Shown in pieces: positions 17,091 through 29,290 of a stretch of DNA of 64,000 nt. This DNA comes from Magnetospirillum sp. SS-4 (lineage in GTDB: Bacteria; Pseudomonadota; Alphaproteobacteria; Rhodospirillales; Magnetospirillaceae). The notes beneath the pieces were generated by a model. The model ran no database searches. It worked only from the letters and a program-made list of their open reading frames with translations, and had not been told where the DNA came from. Positions within the stretch are counted from its first letter, which is position 1. Each line of letters begins with the position of its first letter. Location: contig NZ_CACVCH010000081.1 of NCBI RefSeq assembly GCF_902729425.1, forward strand, positions 1 through 64,000, read 5' to 3'. The position numbers were made by a program, and so were the translations under genes.

Positions 17091-18680
17091 TTACTTGCGG
17101 AACATCGCCAGCATGCGGCGGGTGACGGCGAATCCGCCGAACATGTTGATGGAGGTGAGGATGATGCCGATCACCGCCAGGAATCCGATCCAGATGTTGG
17201 GGCGCGAGACGCCCTCGGCCAAGGGCGGCGAGATCTGGACCAGGGCGCCGATGGCGATGATGCTGGAGATGGCGTTGGTGACGCTCATCAGCGGGGTATG
17301 CAGGGCGGGGGTGACGTTCCACACAACCATGTAGCCGACGAAGCAGGCCAGCACGAACACGGTGAAATGTCCGAGGAAGGCGGCCGGGGCGTACATTCCC
17401 ACGAACCAGAACGCCAGGGCGCCCAGTCCGAAGACGATGGCCAGGGTCTTGAGCGACATCGGCTCGCCGGAACCGTGGCCATGGCCGGAGGATTTCTTCG
17501 CCGCGACCGGGGCGGCGGCCGGCTTGGCCGGCGGCGGCGCCGGCAGCACGAGAGGCGGCGGCGGCCAGGTGATCTCGCCCTCCTTGATCACGGTCAGGCC
17601 GCGGATGGCGTCGTCACTCATGTTGACGTCGATGACGCCGTCCTTGGTCTTGCACAGTTCCTCGGTCAGGCGCAGCAGATTGGTGGCGTAAAGCGTCGAG
17701 GCCTGCTTGGACAGGCGGCTCGGCAGGTCGGCATAGCCGATGATGGTCACGCCATGGCGCACCACCACCTCGCCCGGCACGGTCAGCTCGCAATTGCCGC
17801 CTTGTTCGGCGGCCATGTCGACGATGACGCTGCCGGCCTTCATGCTCTGGACCATCTCGGCGGTGATCAGCCGGGGAGCGGGCTTGCCGGGGATCAGGGC
17901 GGTGGTGATGATGATGTCCACCTCGCGCGCCTGCTGGGCGTACATCTCGCGCTGGGCGGCCTGGAAGCCCTCGCTCATCACCTTGGCGTAGCCGCCGCCG
18001 CCCGACCCCTCTTCCTGGTAGTCCACGGCGACGAACTCGGCGCCCATGGACTTGACCTGATCGGCCACTTCGGAACGGGTGTCGTTGGCGCGCACGATGG
18101 CGCCCAGGCTGACGGCGGTGCCCAGCGCCGCCAGGCCGGCGACGCCGGCGCCGGCGACGAAGACCTTGGCCGGCGGAACCTTGCCGGCGGCGGTGATCTG
18201 GCCGGTGAAGAAGCGGCCGAACTGATTGGCGGCCTCGACCACGGCGCGGTAGCCGGCGATATTGGCCATGGAGGACAGGGCGTCCATCTTCTGGGCGCGC
18301 GAGAGCTGCCGCGGCACGCAGTCCATGGCCAGCACGGTGATCTTGCGGGCTGCCAGCGCCTGCATCAGCTCGGGGTTCTGCGCCGGCCAGATGAAGCCGA
18401 TCAGGGTGGTGCCTTCTTTTATCAGCGCCACTTCGTCCATGCCGGGGGCGCGGACCTTGAAGACGATGTCGGCGCCGTCCCACAGCTCGGCCGCGTTGGC
18501 GGCGATTTTCGCTCCGGCGGCGGCGTAGGATTCGTCGTCGAAGTTCGCCAAGGCGCCGGCACCGCTTTCGACAATCACTCCGAATCCCAGCTTGATCAGC
18601 TTCTCGACCACATCGGGAACCGACGCGACCCGCTTTTCGTTGGGGTAGATTTCCTTAGGAATTCCAATGATCGAAGGCAT
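17091..18680 (-). CDS. pntA: NAD(P) transhydrogenase subunit alpha, fused PntAA-PntAB form
   Basis: The 529-residue protein joins the NAD(H)-binding domain I (residues 1-380, with [16 protein letters not shown], the [19 protein letters not shown] region and the [16 protein letters not shown] Rossmann loop) to a Pro/Ala linker with a His-Gly-rich patch and three or four membrane helices (about 420-529). In several alphaproteobacteria, such as Rhodospirillum, alpha is split into PntAA and PntAB; here it is one chain as in E. coli. An AGGAGAAACC site precedes the ATG. Confidence 0.97.
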   Translation of the reverse strand: MPSIIGIPKEIYPNEKRVASVPDVVEKLIKLGFGVIVESGAGALANFDDESYAAAGAKIAANAAELWDGADIVFKVRAPGMDEVALIKEGTTLIGFIWPAQNPELMQALAARKITVLAMDCVPRQLSRAQKMDALSSMANIAGYRAVVEAANQFGRFFTGQITAAGKVPPAKVFVAGAGVAGLAALGTAVSLGAIVRANDTRSEVADQVKSMGAEFVAVDYQEEGSGGGGYAKVMSEGFQAAQREMYAQQAREVDIIITTALIPGKPAPRLITAEMVQSMKAGSVIVDMAAEQGGNCELTVPGEVVVRHGVTIIGYADLPSRLSKQASTLYATNLLRLTEELCKTKDGVIDVNMSDDAIRGLTVIKEGEITWPPPPLVLPAPPPAKPAAAPVAAKKSSGHGHGSGEPMSLKTLAIVFGLGALAFWFVGMYAPAAFLGHFTVFVLACFVGYMVVWNVTPALHTPLMSVTNAISSIIAIGALVQISPPLAEGVSRPNIWIGFLAVIGIILTSINMFGGFAVTRRMLAMFRK

Positions 18681-18978
18681 GGTTTCTCCTGTGCTTCATT
18701 GGCGTTGCATCTCGACCCGGACAGTCACGACGGCGCGGCCTCCCTGGTTCAGGCCCGCCATGGGGCGGGCTTGACCATGCATCGTGTGCGGCGGGACGGG
18801 CAGACCCCTGACGCTCCCTGTAGGTGGTGGGCTTTTCCGCCTCTATTTTACGGGTAACAATGCCCTTACCCCGCTCTTTTGCCAAGCAGGTTTGACTCAA
18901 ATCATGCGTTCCGATCAGGATTTGAGGTGGCGGCCCTTCCGGTGATAATCTCGGGAGCGTGGAGGCGAGGGACGACCC

Positions 18979-19815
18979 ATGAAAAGTCCGCTGACCGGCC
19001 TGATGCTAGCCGTGATGATCGCGCTTCCGGCCAGGGCCGAGCCGGTGGGGTACCGCTACGAGATCATGTGGGGCGGCTTCCATGCCGGCGAACTGGCGAT
19101 CACCCGCGACGACGGCGGTCCGCGCACCGTCACCGGCATGTCCATCCGCACGCTGGGCCTGTTCGACAGCCTGCTGCGCCTTCGTTTCAGCGCCGAGGGT
19201 GGCGGGCGCCGGGATGACGGAACCGGCCTGACCTCGGAGTACTACCGCACCCATTTCCGCAACCGCAGCCGCGAACAGGTGTTGCGCGTGGCCTATCGTC
19301 CGGGCGACGAGGCGGTGATCGTCGAGGATCAGGTATTGGCCGTCTTCGCGCCGTCCTCCGACGATGGGGACCCCATGCCCGAGGTTCCACCCGAATTGCG
19401 GCGGGGGGGCCTGGACCCGCTGACCAACGTCGCCCTCCTGGGGAAAAAGGCCGCGGAAGCCCTGAACGGGGGGGCGTCGCGCTTTCGCACCACCACCTTC
19501 GACGGTCGGCGCAACTATGATTTCGATGTGACCGTGGAAGGCCGCGGCCGGGTCAACATCCGTGGCCGGGAATACCAGACCATCCGGCTGAGAATGGTCC
19601 TGCATCCGGTCGCCGGCTTCAAGGAACGGTTCCGCAAGCTGTGGGAGGGGGCCGACTACACCGTCCACCTGGACCCGCAAACCCTGCTGCCGGTCCGGAT
19701 CGAGACCGACAGCTTCACCGCCTCGACGGTGATCAATGTCATCGAACCCTGCCTGGTCGCCGCCGATCAGTGCGGGCCGCGACTGGCGGCGGACGGGGAG
19801 GGTGGCGGCAAGTGA
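18979..19815 (+). CDS. DUF3108-domain secreted protein
   Basis: The 278-residue product has a signal peptide (MKSPLTGLMLAVMIALPARA, cleaved before EPVGY) and a beta-rich body with YRYEIMWGGFHAGELAIT and later YDFDVTVEGRGRVNIRGREYQT, the pattern of DUF3108 proteins. These are periplasmic proteins of unknown role, possibly beta-barrel-like. A GAGGCGAGGG site precedes the ATG. The 298 bp upstream, shared with divergent pntA, holds a GCCCGCC-ATGG-GGCGGGC hairpin at 18753-18770 of unknown use and no other gene. Confidence 0.8.
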   Translation: MKSPLTGLMLAVMIALPARAEPVGYRYEIMWGGFHAGELAITRDDGGPRTVTGMSIRTLGLFDSLLRLRFSAEGGGRRDDGTGLTSEYYRTHFRNRSREQVLRVAYRPGDEAVIVEDQVLAVFAPSSDDGDPMPEVPPELRRGGLDPLTNVALLGKKAAEALNGGASRFRTTTFDGRRNYDFDVTVEGRGRVNIRGREYQTIRLRMVLHPVAGFKERFRKLWEGADYTVHLDPQTLLPVRIETDSFTASTVINVIEPCLVAADQCGPRLAADGEGGGK

Positions 19816-19953
19816 CCGCCGTTCCGCGATCCCGCCACGGTGTCGTCCGCATGGTTCCGGGGGGGCGATTAGAGGTTCTCGTTTGCCGTGGCCGACGCTA
19901 TGGTGGGGACGTTCGTTCAAGCTGCCCGTATTGACCTGCCAGGTGCCCATCCC

Positions 19954-21930
19954 GTGAGAGTTCCCGTTCTTGCCGTCCTGCTCGCCGTCGGACTCGCCTT
20001 GTTCCAGCCAGCGCCGGCCAAGGCCGAGTCCGTGCCCGGCGATCTCGCCGTCGCCCGTCAGGCCCTGGCGGCCGCCAAGAAGGACCGCTTCGACGAGGCG
20101 CTGCGGTTGGCGCGGCAGTCGAAGAACCCGACCTTGCCGCGGCTGGTGACCTGGATGGCCTATGTCTCGGGACGCTCCAGCGCCGATTTCTCCCAGTTGA
20201 CCGGATTCATCAAGGCCAATCCGGATTGGCCGATGATGTCCAACATGACCCGGCGGGCCGAGGAATCCATCACCGCCGCCACCCCCAACGCCGAGGTCCT
20301 GGCCTGGTTCGAGCATCATCCGCCCACCACCGCCGATGGCGGCATGGCCCATGCGCGGTCGCTGTTCGCCGCCGGCCGGACCGAGCAGGCGGTCAAGGCG
20401 GTGCGCGACACCTGGGTCAATCAGAGTTTCGGCGTCTTGCAGGAACGGCAGTTCCTGTCACTGTTCGGCGATCATCTCCGCTACGAGGATCATTGGGGGC
20501 GGCTCGACCGCCTGCTGTGGGACCGTCAGGAGGCCTCGGTCCAGCGCATGCTGCTCAAGGTCGACGCGGGTCACCGCTCGCTGGCCCAGGCGCGGCTGGC
20601 GCTGCAATCGGGCAAGGCCAATCCCGAACCGCTGCTGGGGGCGGTTCCCCCGGGCCTGCGCGATGACCCCGGCCTGATCTACGAGCGGGTGCGCTGGCGG
20701 CGCCAGAAGGACCTGGACGAAGAGGCCATAGACCTGCTGCTGCACCCGGCCCGCAACAAGATCCGTCCCGACCTGTGGTGGCAGGAACGCGCCATCCTGG
20801 CGCGGCGCGCCCTTCAGAAGGGGCATGTGTCGCGGGCCTATCAGGCCGCCGCCGACCATGGCCTGGAGGGCGGCACCCAATATGTGGACGCCGAGTTCCT
20901 GGCCGGCTGGATCGCCCTGCGCTTCCTCGACGACCGCGAGACGGCCATAACCCACTTCACCCGCCTGCACGAATGGGCCAGCCACCCGCTGTCCCGCGCC
21001 CGCGCCGCCTATTGGGCCGGCCGCGCCTTCGAGGCCGGCGGCGATCCCAAGGCGCGGGAGTGGTTCACCCGGGCGGCGCGCTACCCCACCGCCTATTACG
21101 GCCAGCTGGCGGCGTCCAAGCTGGGCGATCACCATTGGCCGCTGCCGGAAGATCCCCGTCCGACCGCCGAGGACGCGGCCCGGTTCGGGAACCGCGACGT
21201 GGTCCAGGCGGCGCGGCTGCTGCTCGGCGCCGGCGAGAGCGAGTCGCTGCGGGCCTTCTTCATCCGGCTCAACGACATCGTCCACACTCCGGGCGAACGG
21301 ACCCTGGTGGCGCGTCTGGCCACCAAGGCCGGCCGCGACGACCTTGCCCTGACGGTGGCCAGGCGCTCCGAGCGCGAGGGCGTCACCCTGATCGAGGCCG
21401 GCTGGCCGGTGCCTCGCGTCGGCGCCGAGGACGGAACGCCGGAAAAAGCCCTGGTCCTGGCCCTGATCCGCCAGGAAAGCGGCTTCATGCCGGCTGTTCA
21501 ATCCACCGCCGGCGCCCGTGGCCTGATGCAGCTGATGCCGGCCACCGCCGCCAAGGTCGCCAAGACGTTGAAGCTGAAATTCCACCCCGGCAGGCTGGAC
21601 GATCCCGATTTCAACATCCAACTGGGATCGGCCTATCTTGGCGAGATGCTGGGCAATTTCGAGGGCTCGTACGTGCTGGCGCTGGCGTCCTACAATGCCG
21701 GGCCGGGGCGGGCGCGCCGCTGGATCAGGGAATACGGCGACCCACGCGAACCCGCCGTCGACGTGGTCGACTGGGTCGAGATGATTCCGTTCAACGAAAC
21801 GCGCAACTACGTCCAGCGGGTGATCGAAAGCGTCGCCGTCTACCGCCGCCGGCTGGGCAAGCCGGCCGGGCCGACCCTGGAGGCCGACCTGAAGCGCTGG
21901 AACCGCCGCACCGCCGGGGCGATGCCGTGA
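19954..21930 (+). CDS. Soluble lytic murein transglycosylase (Slt-type)
   Basis: The protein cleaves peptidoglycan glycan strands in the periplasm. From a GTG at 19954 the product is 658 residues and begins with a clean signal peptide (MRVPVLAVLLAVGLALF, cut after AKA). A long alpha-superhelical U domain follows, then a C-terminal SLT domain (from about residue 500) with catalytic Glu in ALIRQESGF, then GARGLMQLMPATA and ALASYNAGPGRARRW. A GTG at 19888 would add 22 residues in front of the signal peptide, which is why the later start is chosen. The gene after it begins 49 bases on. Confidence 0.93.
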   Translation: MRVPVLAVLLAVGLALFQPAPAKAESVPGDLAVARQALAAAKKDRFDEALRLARQSKNPTLPRLVTWMAYVSGRSSADFSQLTGFIKANPDWPMMSNMTRRAEESITAATPNAEVLAWFEHHPPTTADGGMAHARSLFAAGRTEQAVKAVRDTWVNQSFGVLQERQFLSLFGDHLRYEDHWGRLDRLLWDRQEASVQRMLLKVDAGHRSLAQARLALQSGKANPEPLLGAVPPGLRDDPGLIYERVRWRRQKDLDEEAIDLLLHPARNKIRPDLWWQERAILARRALQKGHVSRAYQAAADHGLEGGTQYVDAEFLAGWIALRFLDDRETAITHFTRLHEWASHPLSRARAAYWAGRAFEAGGDPKAREWFTRAARYPTAYYGQLAASKLGDHHWPLPEDPRPTAEDAARFGNRDVVQAARLLLGAGESESLRAFFIRLNDIVHTPGERTLVARLATKAGRDDLALTVARRSEREGVTLIEAGWPVPRVGAEDGTPEKALVLALIRQESGFMPAVQSTAGARGLMQLMPATAAKVAKTLKLKFHPGRLDDPDFNIQLGSAYLGEMLGNFEGSYVLALASYNAGPGRARRWIREYGDPREPAVDVVDWVEMIPFNETRNYVQRVIESVAVYRRRLGKPAGPTLEADLKRWNRRTAGAMP

Positions 21931-21978
21931 CGCCGCGCCATCTCCGCCGAGTGCCGGCCTTGTCGGGAGTTTGACACC

Positions 21979-22308
21979 ATGAACGACGTGGATATCCTTC
22001 AGGCCGAGAACGATGAACTGCGCCGCGAGATCGAATCGCTGCGCCAGGAGGTCGAGGACCTGCATGCCGAGGCCGATATCGACGCCTGCCATGTCGCCGG
22101 GCTTACCGCCCAGATCAAGGCCCTGATCGCCGAGGGCGATGCCTGTCCGGACAAGGCGGCGCATCCGCTGCTGGAGCGGACCCAATACGTCCACGCCCGC
22201 ACCGGCGAGACCGTCACCAAGACCCGCGCCTTTCCCATCTACCGCGAGGCGTTCGACGCCGAGGCCCGGCGGCTGGGAATCGAGCACCCGGAGAAGATCC
22301 GGGGCTGA
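21979..22308 (+). CDS. Small coiled-coil protein, unknown
   Basis: The 109-residue product starts with about 45 residues of heptad-like coiled coil (LQAENDELRREIESLRQEVE) followed by a helical middle and a basic C-terminal third (TVTKTRAFPIYREAFDAEARR). It has no signal or membrane segment. GGGAG lies 8 bases before the ATG. No family is recognised. Confidence 0.7.
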   Translation: MNDVDILQAENDELRREIESLRQEVEDLHAEADIDACHVAGLTAQIKALIAEGDACPDKAAHPLLERTQYVHARTGETVTKTRAFPIYREAFDAEARRLGIEHPEKIRG

Positions 22309-22334
22309 GGCGGGGCGGGGAGGCCGCTTGGCCG

Positions 22335-22580
22335 TCACTGGCTCCGCTCGATCTCTTCCTGGACGCGGGCCGGAAGGCGGTCGAGAATGTCCTTCCTCTC
22401 CCGCCCGTCCATGGTGGACCATGCCTTGATCTCGGCACGGGTCCGCTTGCAGCCGACGCACCAGCCGAACCGGTCGTCGATGCGGCACACCGACCGGCAG
22501 GGGCTGTCGAACAGGCGCAACGGCGGGTGGGGCAAGCCGACCTCCTCCTCAACTCCCCATTCGGCGGGGCATCTTCCCAT
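22335..22580 (-). CDS. DUF1289-type small cysteine protein
   Basis: The 81-residue product has four cysteines in SPCRSVCRIDD and WCVGCKRTRAEI, then a helical tail (GRERKDILDRLPARVQEE). This is the DUF1289 pattern, a small domain presumed to bind metal; its function is not established. The frame is open to an ATG at 22634, adding 18 residues rich in Gly/Leu. The ATG at 22580 is preferred because the extension does not look like the family, but neither has a good ribosome binding site. Confidence 0.75.
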   Translation of the reverse strand: MGRCPAEWGVEEEVGLPHPPLRLFDSPCRSVCRIDDRFGWCVGCKRTRAEIKAWSTMDGRERKDILDRLPARVQEEIERSQ

Positions 22581-22684
22581 ATGGGGCCTACTCAGGAGTC
22601 CTAAAACCCCCGCCGCCTCTGGCAGTGCGCCCATGACCGGCGTATCCTGGCCCCAACAACAAAACGGTTCAGGGAGGATGCGCG

Positions 22685-23899
22685 ATGCTGCATGGCAAGG
22701 TTCTGGTCGCCCAGGGCGGCGGCCCGACGGCGGTGATCAATCAGTCCATGGTCGGAGCCGTGCTGGAATCGCGCAAGTTCCGCAACGTTGACCTGGTCTA
22801 CGGCGCCCATCACGGCGTGCGCGGCATCATCAACGAGGAGTTCCTCGACCTGACCCAGGAAACCAGCCACAATCTGGAGGCGGTGGCACAGACTCCGTCC
22901 TCGGCGCTGGGCTCGACCCGGGACAAGCCCGACCTGAAATACTGCCAGGAGGTGTTCAAGGTCCTCCAGGCCCATGGCATCGCCTATTTCTTCTACATCG
23001 GCGGCAACGATTCCTCCGACACCGTGCGCATCGTCTCGGAGGAAGCGCACAAGGCCGGCTATCCGCTGCGTTGCATCCATATCCCCAAGACCATCGACAA
23101 CGATCTGGTGCTGAACGACCACACGCCGGGCTTTCCCTCGGCGGCGCGGTTCGTCGCCCAGGCCTTCATGGGCGCCAACCTGGACAACGCCGCCCTGAAG
23201 GGCGTCTATCTGGCGGTGGTGATGGGCCGCCATGCCGGCTTTCTCACCGCCGCCTCGGCGCTGGGCAAGAAGTTTCCCGACGACGGTCCCCACCTGATCT
23301 ACATTCCCGAGCGGGTGTTCTCGCTCGACCGCTTCCTCGGCGACGTCAAGGACTGCTACGAGCGTCATGGCCGCTGCGTGATCGCGGTGTCCGAGGGAAT
23401 TCACGACGAGAACGGCGCTCCCATCATCACCGCGTTGGCCAAGGATGTGGAAAAGGACGCCCACGGCAATATCCAGTTGTCGGGCACCGGCGCCCTGGCC
23501 GACCTGCTGTGCGAGGAGATCAAGTCCAAGCTGGGCATCAAGCGGGTCAGGGGCGACACCTTCGGCTATATCCAGCGTTCGTTCATCGGATGCGTCTCCG
23601 ACGTGGACCAGCGCGAGGCCCGCGAGGTCGGCGAGAAGGCGGTCCAGTTCGGCATGTGGGGCGCCGTCGACGGCTCGGTCTCCATTCAGCGCACCGGATT
23701 CTACTCGGTTGACTACAAGCTGCTGCCGCTGGAGATGGTCGCCGGCAAGACCCGGGTGATGGAAGACCATCTCATCGCCGATTCGGGCACCGACGTCACC
23801 GACGCCTTCCGCATGTATCTGCGTCCGCTGCTGGGGTCCGGCATGCCCGACGCCTTCCGCCTGCGCCTCAACGCCGTCCCCAAGATATTGAACCGCTAG
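22685..23899 (+). CDS. pfp: Pyrophosphate-dependent 6-phosphofructokinase
   Basis: The 404-residue product has the PfkA fold: QGGGPTAVINQS at the start, YIGGNDSSDT for the phosphoryl-donor site, PKTIDNDL for the fructose-6-phosphate catalytic loop, and MGRHAGFLTAASAL. Lys in PKTIDND, where ATP-dependent enzymes have Gly, marks a PPi-using enzyme. It phosphorylates fructose 6-phosphate reversibly, which suits both glycolysis and gluconeogenesis. AGGGAGG lies 7 bases before the ATG. It is a single gene. Confidence 0.93.
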   Translation: MLHGKVLVAQGGGPTAVINQSMVGAVLESRKFRNVDLVYGAHHGVRGIINEEFLDLTQETSHNLEAVAQTPSSALGSTRDKPDLKYCQEVFKVLQAHGIAYFFYIGGNDSSDTVRIVSEEAHKAGYPLRCIHIPKTIDNDLVLNDHTPGFPSAARFVAQAFMGANLDNAALKGVYLAVVMGRHAGFLTAASALGKKFPDDGPHLIYIPERVFSLDRFLGDVKDCYERHGRCVIAVSEGIHDENGAPIITALAKDVEKDAHGNIQLSGTGALADLLCEEIKSKLGIKRVRGDTFGYIQRSFIGCVSDVDQREAREVGEKAVQFGMWGAVDGSVSIQRTGFYSVDYKLLPLEMVAGKTRVMEDHLIADSGTDVTDAFRMYLRPLLGSGMPDAFRLRLNAVPKILNR

Positions 23900-23934
23900 G
23901 CGACCGGGATCGCCTCGCCGGGCGCACAAAGGCG

Positions 23935-23962
23935 TTGACTCTCGGCCTTGGCTGGGTATAGT
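23935..23962 (+). promoter_or_regulatory. rplU-rpmA promoter
   Basis: TTGACT (23935-23940) and TATAGT (23957-23962) are spaced by 16 bases, close to the sigma-70 consensus, 66 bases before rplU. Confidence 0.75.
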
Positions 23963-24027
23963 TCGGCCCTCTCGCGCGGGGGGCCTTCCTTGCGCGTCAC
24001 TAATTCTTTTGCTCAGGTAGAATCGTC

Positions 24028-24330
24028 ATGTTCGCAGTCATCCAGACCGGCGGTAAGCAGTACAAGGTGGCCCAGGACGACGTGATTCGCGTCGAGAAGC
24101 TGGCCGGCGAGGCCGGTTCCGAGATCGTGCTCGATCAGGTGCTGATGGTCGGCGACAAGGTCGGCGCTCCCGTGGTGGCCGGCGCCCAGGTCAAGGCGAC
24201 CGTGGTCGCCCAGGCCCGCGGCGAGAAGATCATCGTCTTCAAGAAGCGCCGCCGCCAGAATTCGCGCCGCAAGAACGGCCACCGCCAGGACCTGACGATC
24301 CTGCGCATCACCGACATCTCCGCCGGCTGA
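24028..24330 (+). CDS. rplU: 50S ribosomal protein L21
   Basis: The 100-residue protein starts [20 protein letters not shown] and ends with the conserved [21 protein letters not shown] region, typical L21. It binds 23S rRNA in the large subunit. It is followed 34 bp later by rpmA, the usual pair, under the promoter at 23935-23962. Confidence 0.98.
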   Translation: MFAVIQTGGKQYKVAQDDVIRVEKLAGEAGSEIVLDQVLMVGDKVGAPVVAGAQVKATVVAQARGEKIIVFKKRRRQNSRRKNGHRQDLTILRITDISAG

Positions 24331-24364
24331 TCGCAGCCAGACGCGGATACGAGGAGAGTAGACT

Positions 24365-26990
<2,626 letters not shown>

Positions 26991-27084
26991 CCGCGAAGGC
27001 GCAGGAGGTTGCCCACTCGTCCTTGTCAGGGGAGGGGAGGGGGCATAGAGTGGAGCTCCGTCGCTCCCAGGGGTCGGACGAAAC

Positions 27085-27546
27085 ATGGCCGAGATATCGA
27101 CGAAGCAGTTCATTTCGTTCACCGTCGGCGACGAGGAATACGGCGTCGACATCATCGCTATTCGCGAGATCAAGGGCTGGACCCCCACCACGCCGCTGCC
27201 CGAGGCGCCTCTTCACATGCGCGGCGTCATCGACCTGCGCGGCGCCATCGTTCCCATCATCGATCTCCGGGTCCGGTTTCATAATGGCCGGACCGAGGTC
27301 ACCCCCACCCACGTCATCATCGTGGTCGCCATCGGCGACATGACGGTGGGACTGCTGGCCGACGCGGTGGTGGATATCCTGACGGTGCCCGTCACCGACA
27401 TCCAGCCGCCACCCGATCTGGAGAACGGCGGCGGTCCGGGCTATGTGGGCGGGATCGTCACGGTGGAGGGGCGGATGGTGGTGCTGCTGGATCTCGTCCG
27501 CCTGATGGAACGCGACAGGGACATCCTGTCCGTCGCCGCCGCCTGA
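27085..27546 (+). CDS. CheW-like chemotaxis coupling protein
   Basis: A single 153-residue CheW domain: QFISFTVGDEEYGVDIIAIREI, LPEAPLHMRGVIDLRGAIVPIIDLR and the C-terminal YVGGIVTVEGRMVVLLDL. It links receptors to CheA-type kinases. It stands alone 94 bp after proB and is not in a che operon; partners could be the giant HPt/HATPase protein (5586-11507) or a che cluster elsewhere. Confidence 0.92.
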   Translation: MAEISTKQFISFTVGDEEYGVDIIAIREIKGWTPTTPLPEAPLHMRGVIDLRGAIVPIIDLRVRFHNGRTEVTPTHVIIVVAIGDMTVGLLADAVVDILTVPVTDIQPPPDLENGGGPGYVGGIVTVEGRMVVLLDLVRLMERDRDILSVAAA

Positions 27547-27571
27547 TCTTCCGGTTTCCGATGGTTGAGGG

Positions 27572-28279
27572 TCAGCGCAGCCTGGGAAGGAAGCGCGGCA
27601 CCTCGCGGGCGTAGTCGCGGTATTCCGGGAAGGCTTCCGCCAGCACCTTCTCCTCGTAATGGATGCGGGCAAGCTGCAACGCGGTCTGGACCAGCCCCAG
27701 GATCACCGCCGCCCAGCCGAGATGCAGCATGACCATGCCCACCGTGGCGATGGCTTCCGCGACGTAGAGCGGGTGGCGGATCACGCCGTAGGGACCGCTG
27801 CGCACCAGCCGGCGGGCCTGCGGCAGCACCGAGAACGACCGGCCGAGATGGGCGAGGCAGACCACCGTCGCCACGTTGCCGACCGCCAGCAGCAGCACCG
27901 CGACCGCCTGGGTGGCCGGCGACAGGCTGGCCATGGGCAGGTGGTTGACGATGGTGAGGATGAAGGCTCCCGACAGGGCGCTGACCAGCGGAGCCCAGCC
28001 GCTGGCGCGGCGCACCGGCTTCAGCCGCAACACCGCCAGCAGGCAGACCATGGCGGCGAAGACGAAGGCTCCCAGCTCTCCCAGGAAATCCAGGGTGGTC
28101 AGCGGATCGGGCTGGGCCAGCAGGGTCCGCATGCGGGTGAAGCTTCCCGCCGCCACCAGCGACATCAAGGTGATCAGCAGGGCGCGGCCGATGATCTCGG
28201 CGATGTCGGTCGCCCCCTCCCGCCCGGCGGGGACGGCGGGGACGGCGAGGGCGGCCTGGGATGATGATGGGGCGGTCAT
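27572..28279 (-). CDS. Membrane methyltransferase, isoprenylcysteine/phospholipid methyltransferase-like
   Basis: The 235-residue product has five or six membrane helices and a C-terminal LVRSGPYGVIRHPLYVAE motif with FPEYRDYAREVPRF close to the end. This is the RHPxY...E signature of the ICMT/PEMT-type family, which binds S-adenosylmethionine at the membrane face. The substrate is unknown. The ATG at 28279 has AAGGACG upstream. It is divergent from the Crp/Fnr gene. Confidence 0.8.
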   Translation of the reverse strand: MTAPSSSQAALAVPAVPAGREGATDIAEIIGRALLITLMSLVAAGSFTRMRTLLAQPDPLTTLDFLGELGAFVFAAMVCLLAVLRLKPVRRASGWAPLVSALSGAFILTIVNHLPMASLSPATQAVAVLLLAVGNVATVVCLAHLGRSFSVLPQARRLVRSGPYGVIRHPLYVAEAIATVGMVMLHLGWAAVILGLVQTALQLARIHYEEKVLAEAFPEYRDYAREVPRFLPRLR

Positions 28280-28458
28280 GGTCTTGCGTCCTTGGAACCT
28301 GAAAGATGACGGGCAGTGTCGCGCCTTCGGCCGGATCGGTCTGTGAACCGTCTCACTTCCCCCCATCCAATGGTCTGCCACACTGGAGGAAAGGTTGAAT
28401 TGCTCCGCCCGCTCACCGATACTTCGGCGTGAACGTGGCGCAGACGACGAGGAAGAAG

Positions 28459-29148
28459 ATGGATGCCATCGACGGAGCGCTGTCCCGCGTTTCCCTGTTC
28501 GCCGACCTGCCGGCCGCCGCCCTGGCCGAGATCGAGGGGCGTTGCGCCTGGCACCGCTTCGCTTCGGGCGATCAGGTGTTCGACAAGGAAAGCGATACCC
28601 TCGACGTTTATTTCGTCATCGACGGCGCCGTCCGCATCCTGAACGCCACCGGCGACGACCGCGAGGTGGCCCTGGCCGACGTGCTGGCCGGCAATTACTT
28701 CGGCGAGCTGGCCGCCATCGACGGAATGAGGCGTTCGGCGCGGGTGATCGCCACGCGCGAGTCGGTGCTGGCCTCGCTGGACGGGGCGTCCTTCCTGGAC
28801 CTGATGCGCCGTTATCCGGAAATCGCCATGAAGGTGCTGTCGCGGCTGACCCGCATCGTCCGCAACCTGGACAGCCGGGTGACCCAACTGACCTCGCAGA
28901 CCGAGGCCCAGCGCATCTGGTGCGAACTGGTGCGCCTCGCCGAACCCGATGTGGCCCGGCCCGAGTGCTGGCACATTCCCGACATGCCCAATCATCGCGA
29001 GATCGCCGCCTGGGCCGGCACCAGCCGCGAGCAGGTGGCCCAGGCCATCGGCGAGCTTGCCCGCGACGGCATCGTCCGGCGCAAGACCATGGGACTGGTG
29101 ATCTGCGATCTCGACCGCCTGCGGATGATGGCCCGCCTGACGGCCTGA
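28459..29148 (+). CDS. Crp/Fnr-family transcriptional regulator
   Basis: The 229-residue protein has an N-terminal cyclic-nucleotide-binding-like domain (LFADLPAAALAEIE, then NYFGELAAIDGMRRSARVIA) and a C-terminal winged helix (NHREIAAWAGTSREQVAQAIGELARDGIVRRK). The FNR-type N-terminal cysteine set is missing, so it is not an Fe-S oxygen sensor of that type; a CRP- or DNR-like mode is possible. The GAGGAAG site favours the ATG at 28459 over a GTG at 28429. Its position just upstream of the respiratory region makes it a candidate regulator of those genes. Confidence 0.9.
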   Translation: MDAIDGALSRVSLFADLPAAALAEIEGRCAWHRFASGDQVFDKESDTLDVYFVIDGAVRILNATGDDREVALADVLAGNYFGELAAIDGMRRSARVIATRESVLASLDGASFLDLMRRYPEIAMKVLSRLTRIVRNLDSRVTQLTSQTEAQRIWCELVRLAEPDVARPECWHIPDMPNHREIAAWAGTSREQVAQAIGELARDGIVRRKTMGLVICDLDRLRMMARLTA

Positions 29149-29290
29149 CCCCCTCGGCCCACCTCAGGCGTTCCGGGGGGGGAGAACGGACGGCCACTTG
29201 ACCAAAAACAAGTTGCGTCCCACCGTCGCCGTGGTCTACTCCCGACCGGAATGGGACCGCCGGTTCCAAGGCAGATGGTGTTCGAAGTTC

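Noticed and set aside
18753-18770. GCCCGCC-ATGG-GGCGGGC hairpin as a terminator
   Set aside because: No T tract on either strand and it lies between divergent genes; left as an unexplained hairpin.
16464-18857. 797-residue plus-strand ORF over pntAB
   Set aside because: Shadow frame; the minus strand encodes clear PntA and PntB.
18655-18900. 81-residue minus-strand ORF before pntA
   Set aside because: It overlaps the pntA start and its ribosome binding site and has non-protein-like composition.
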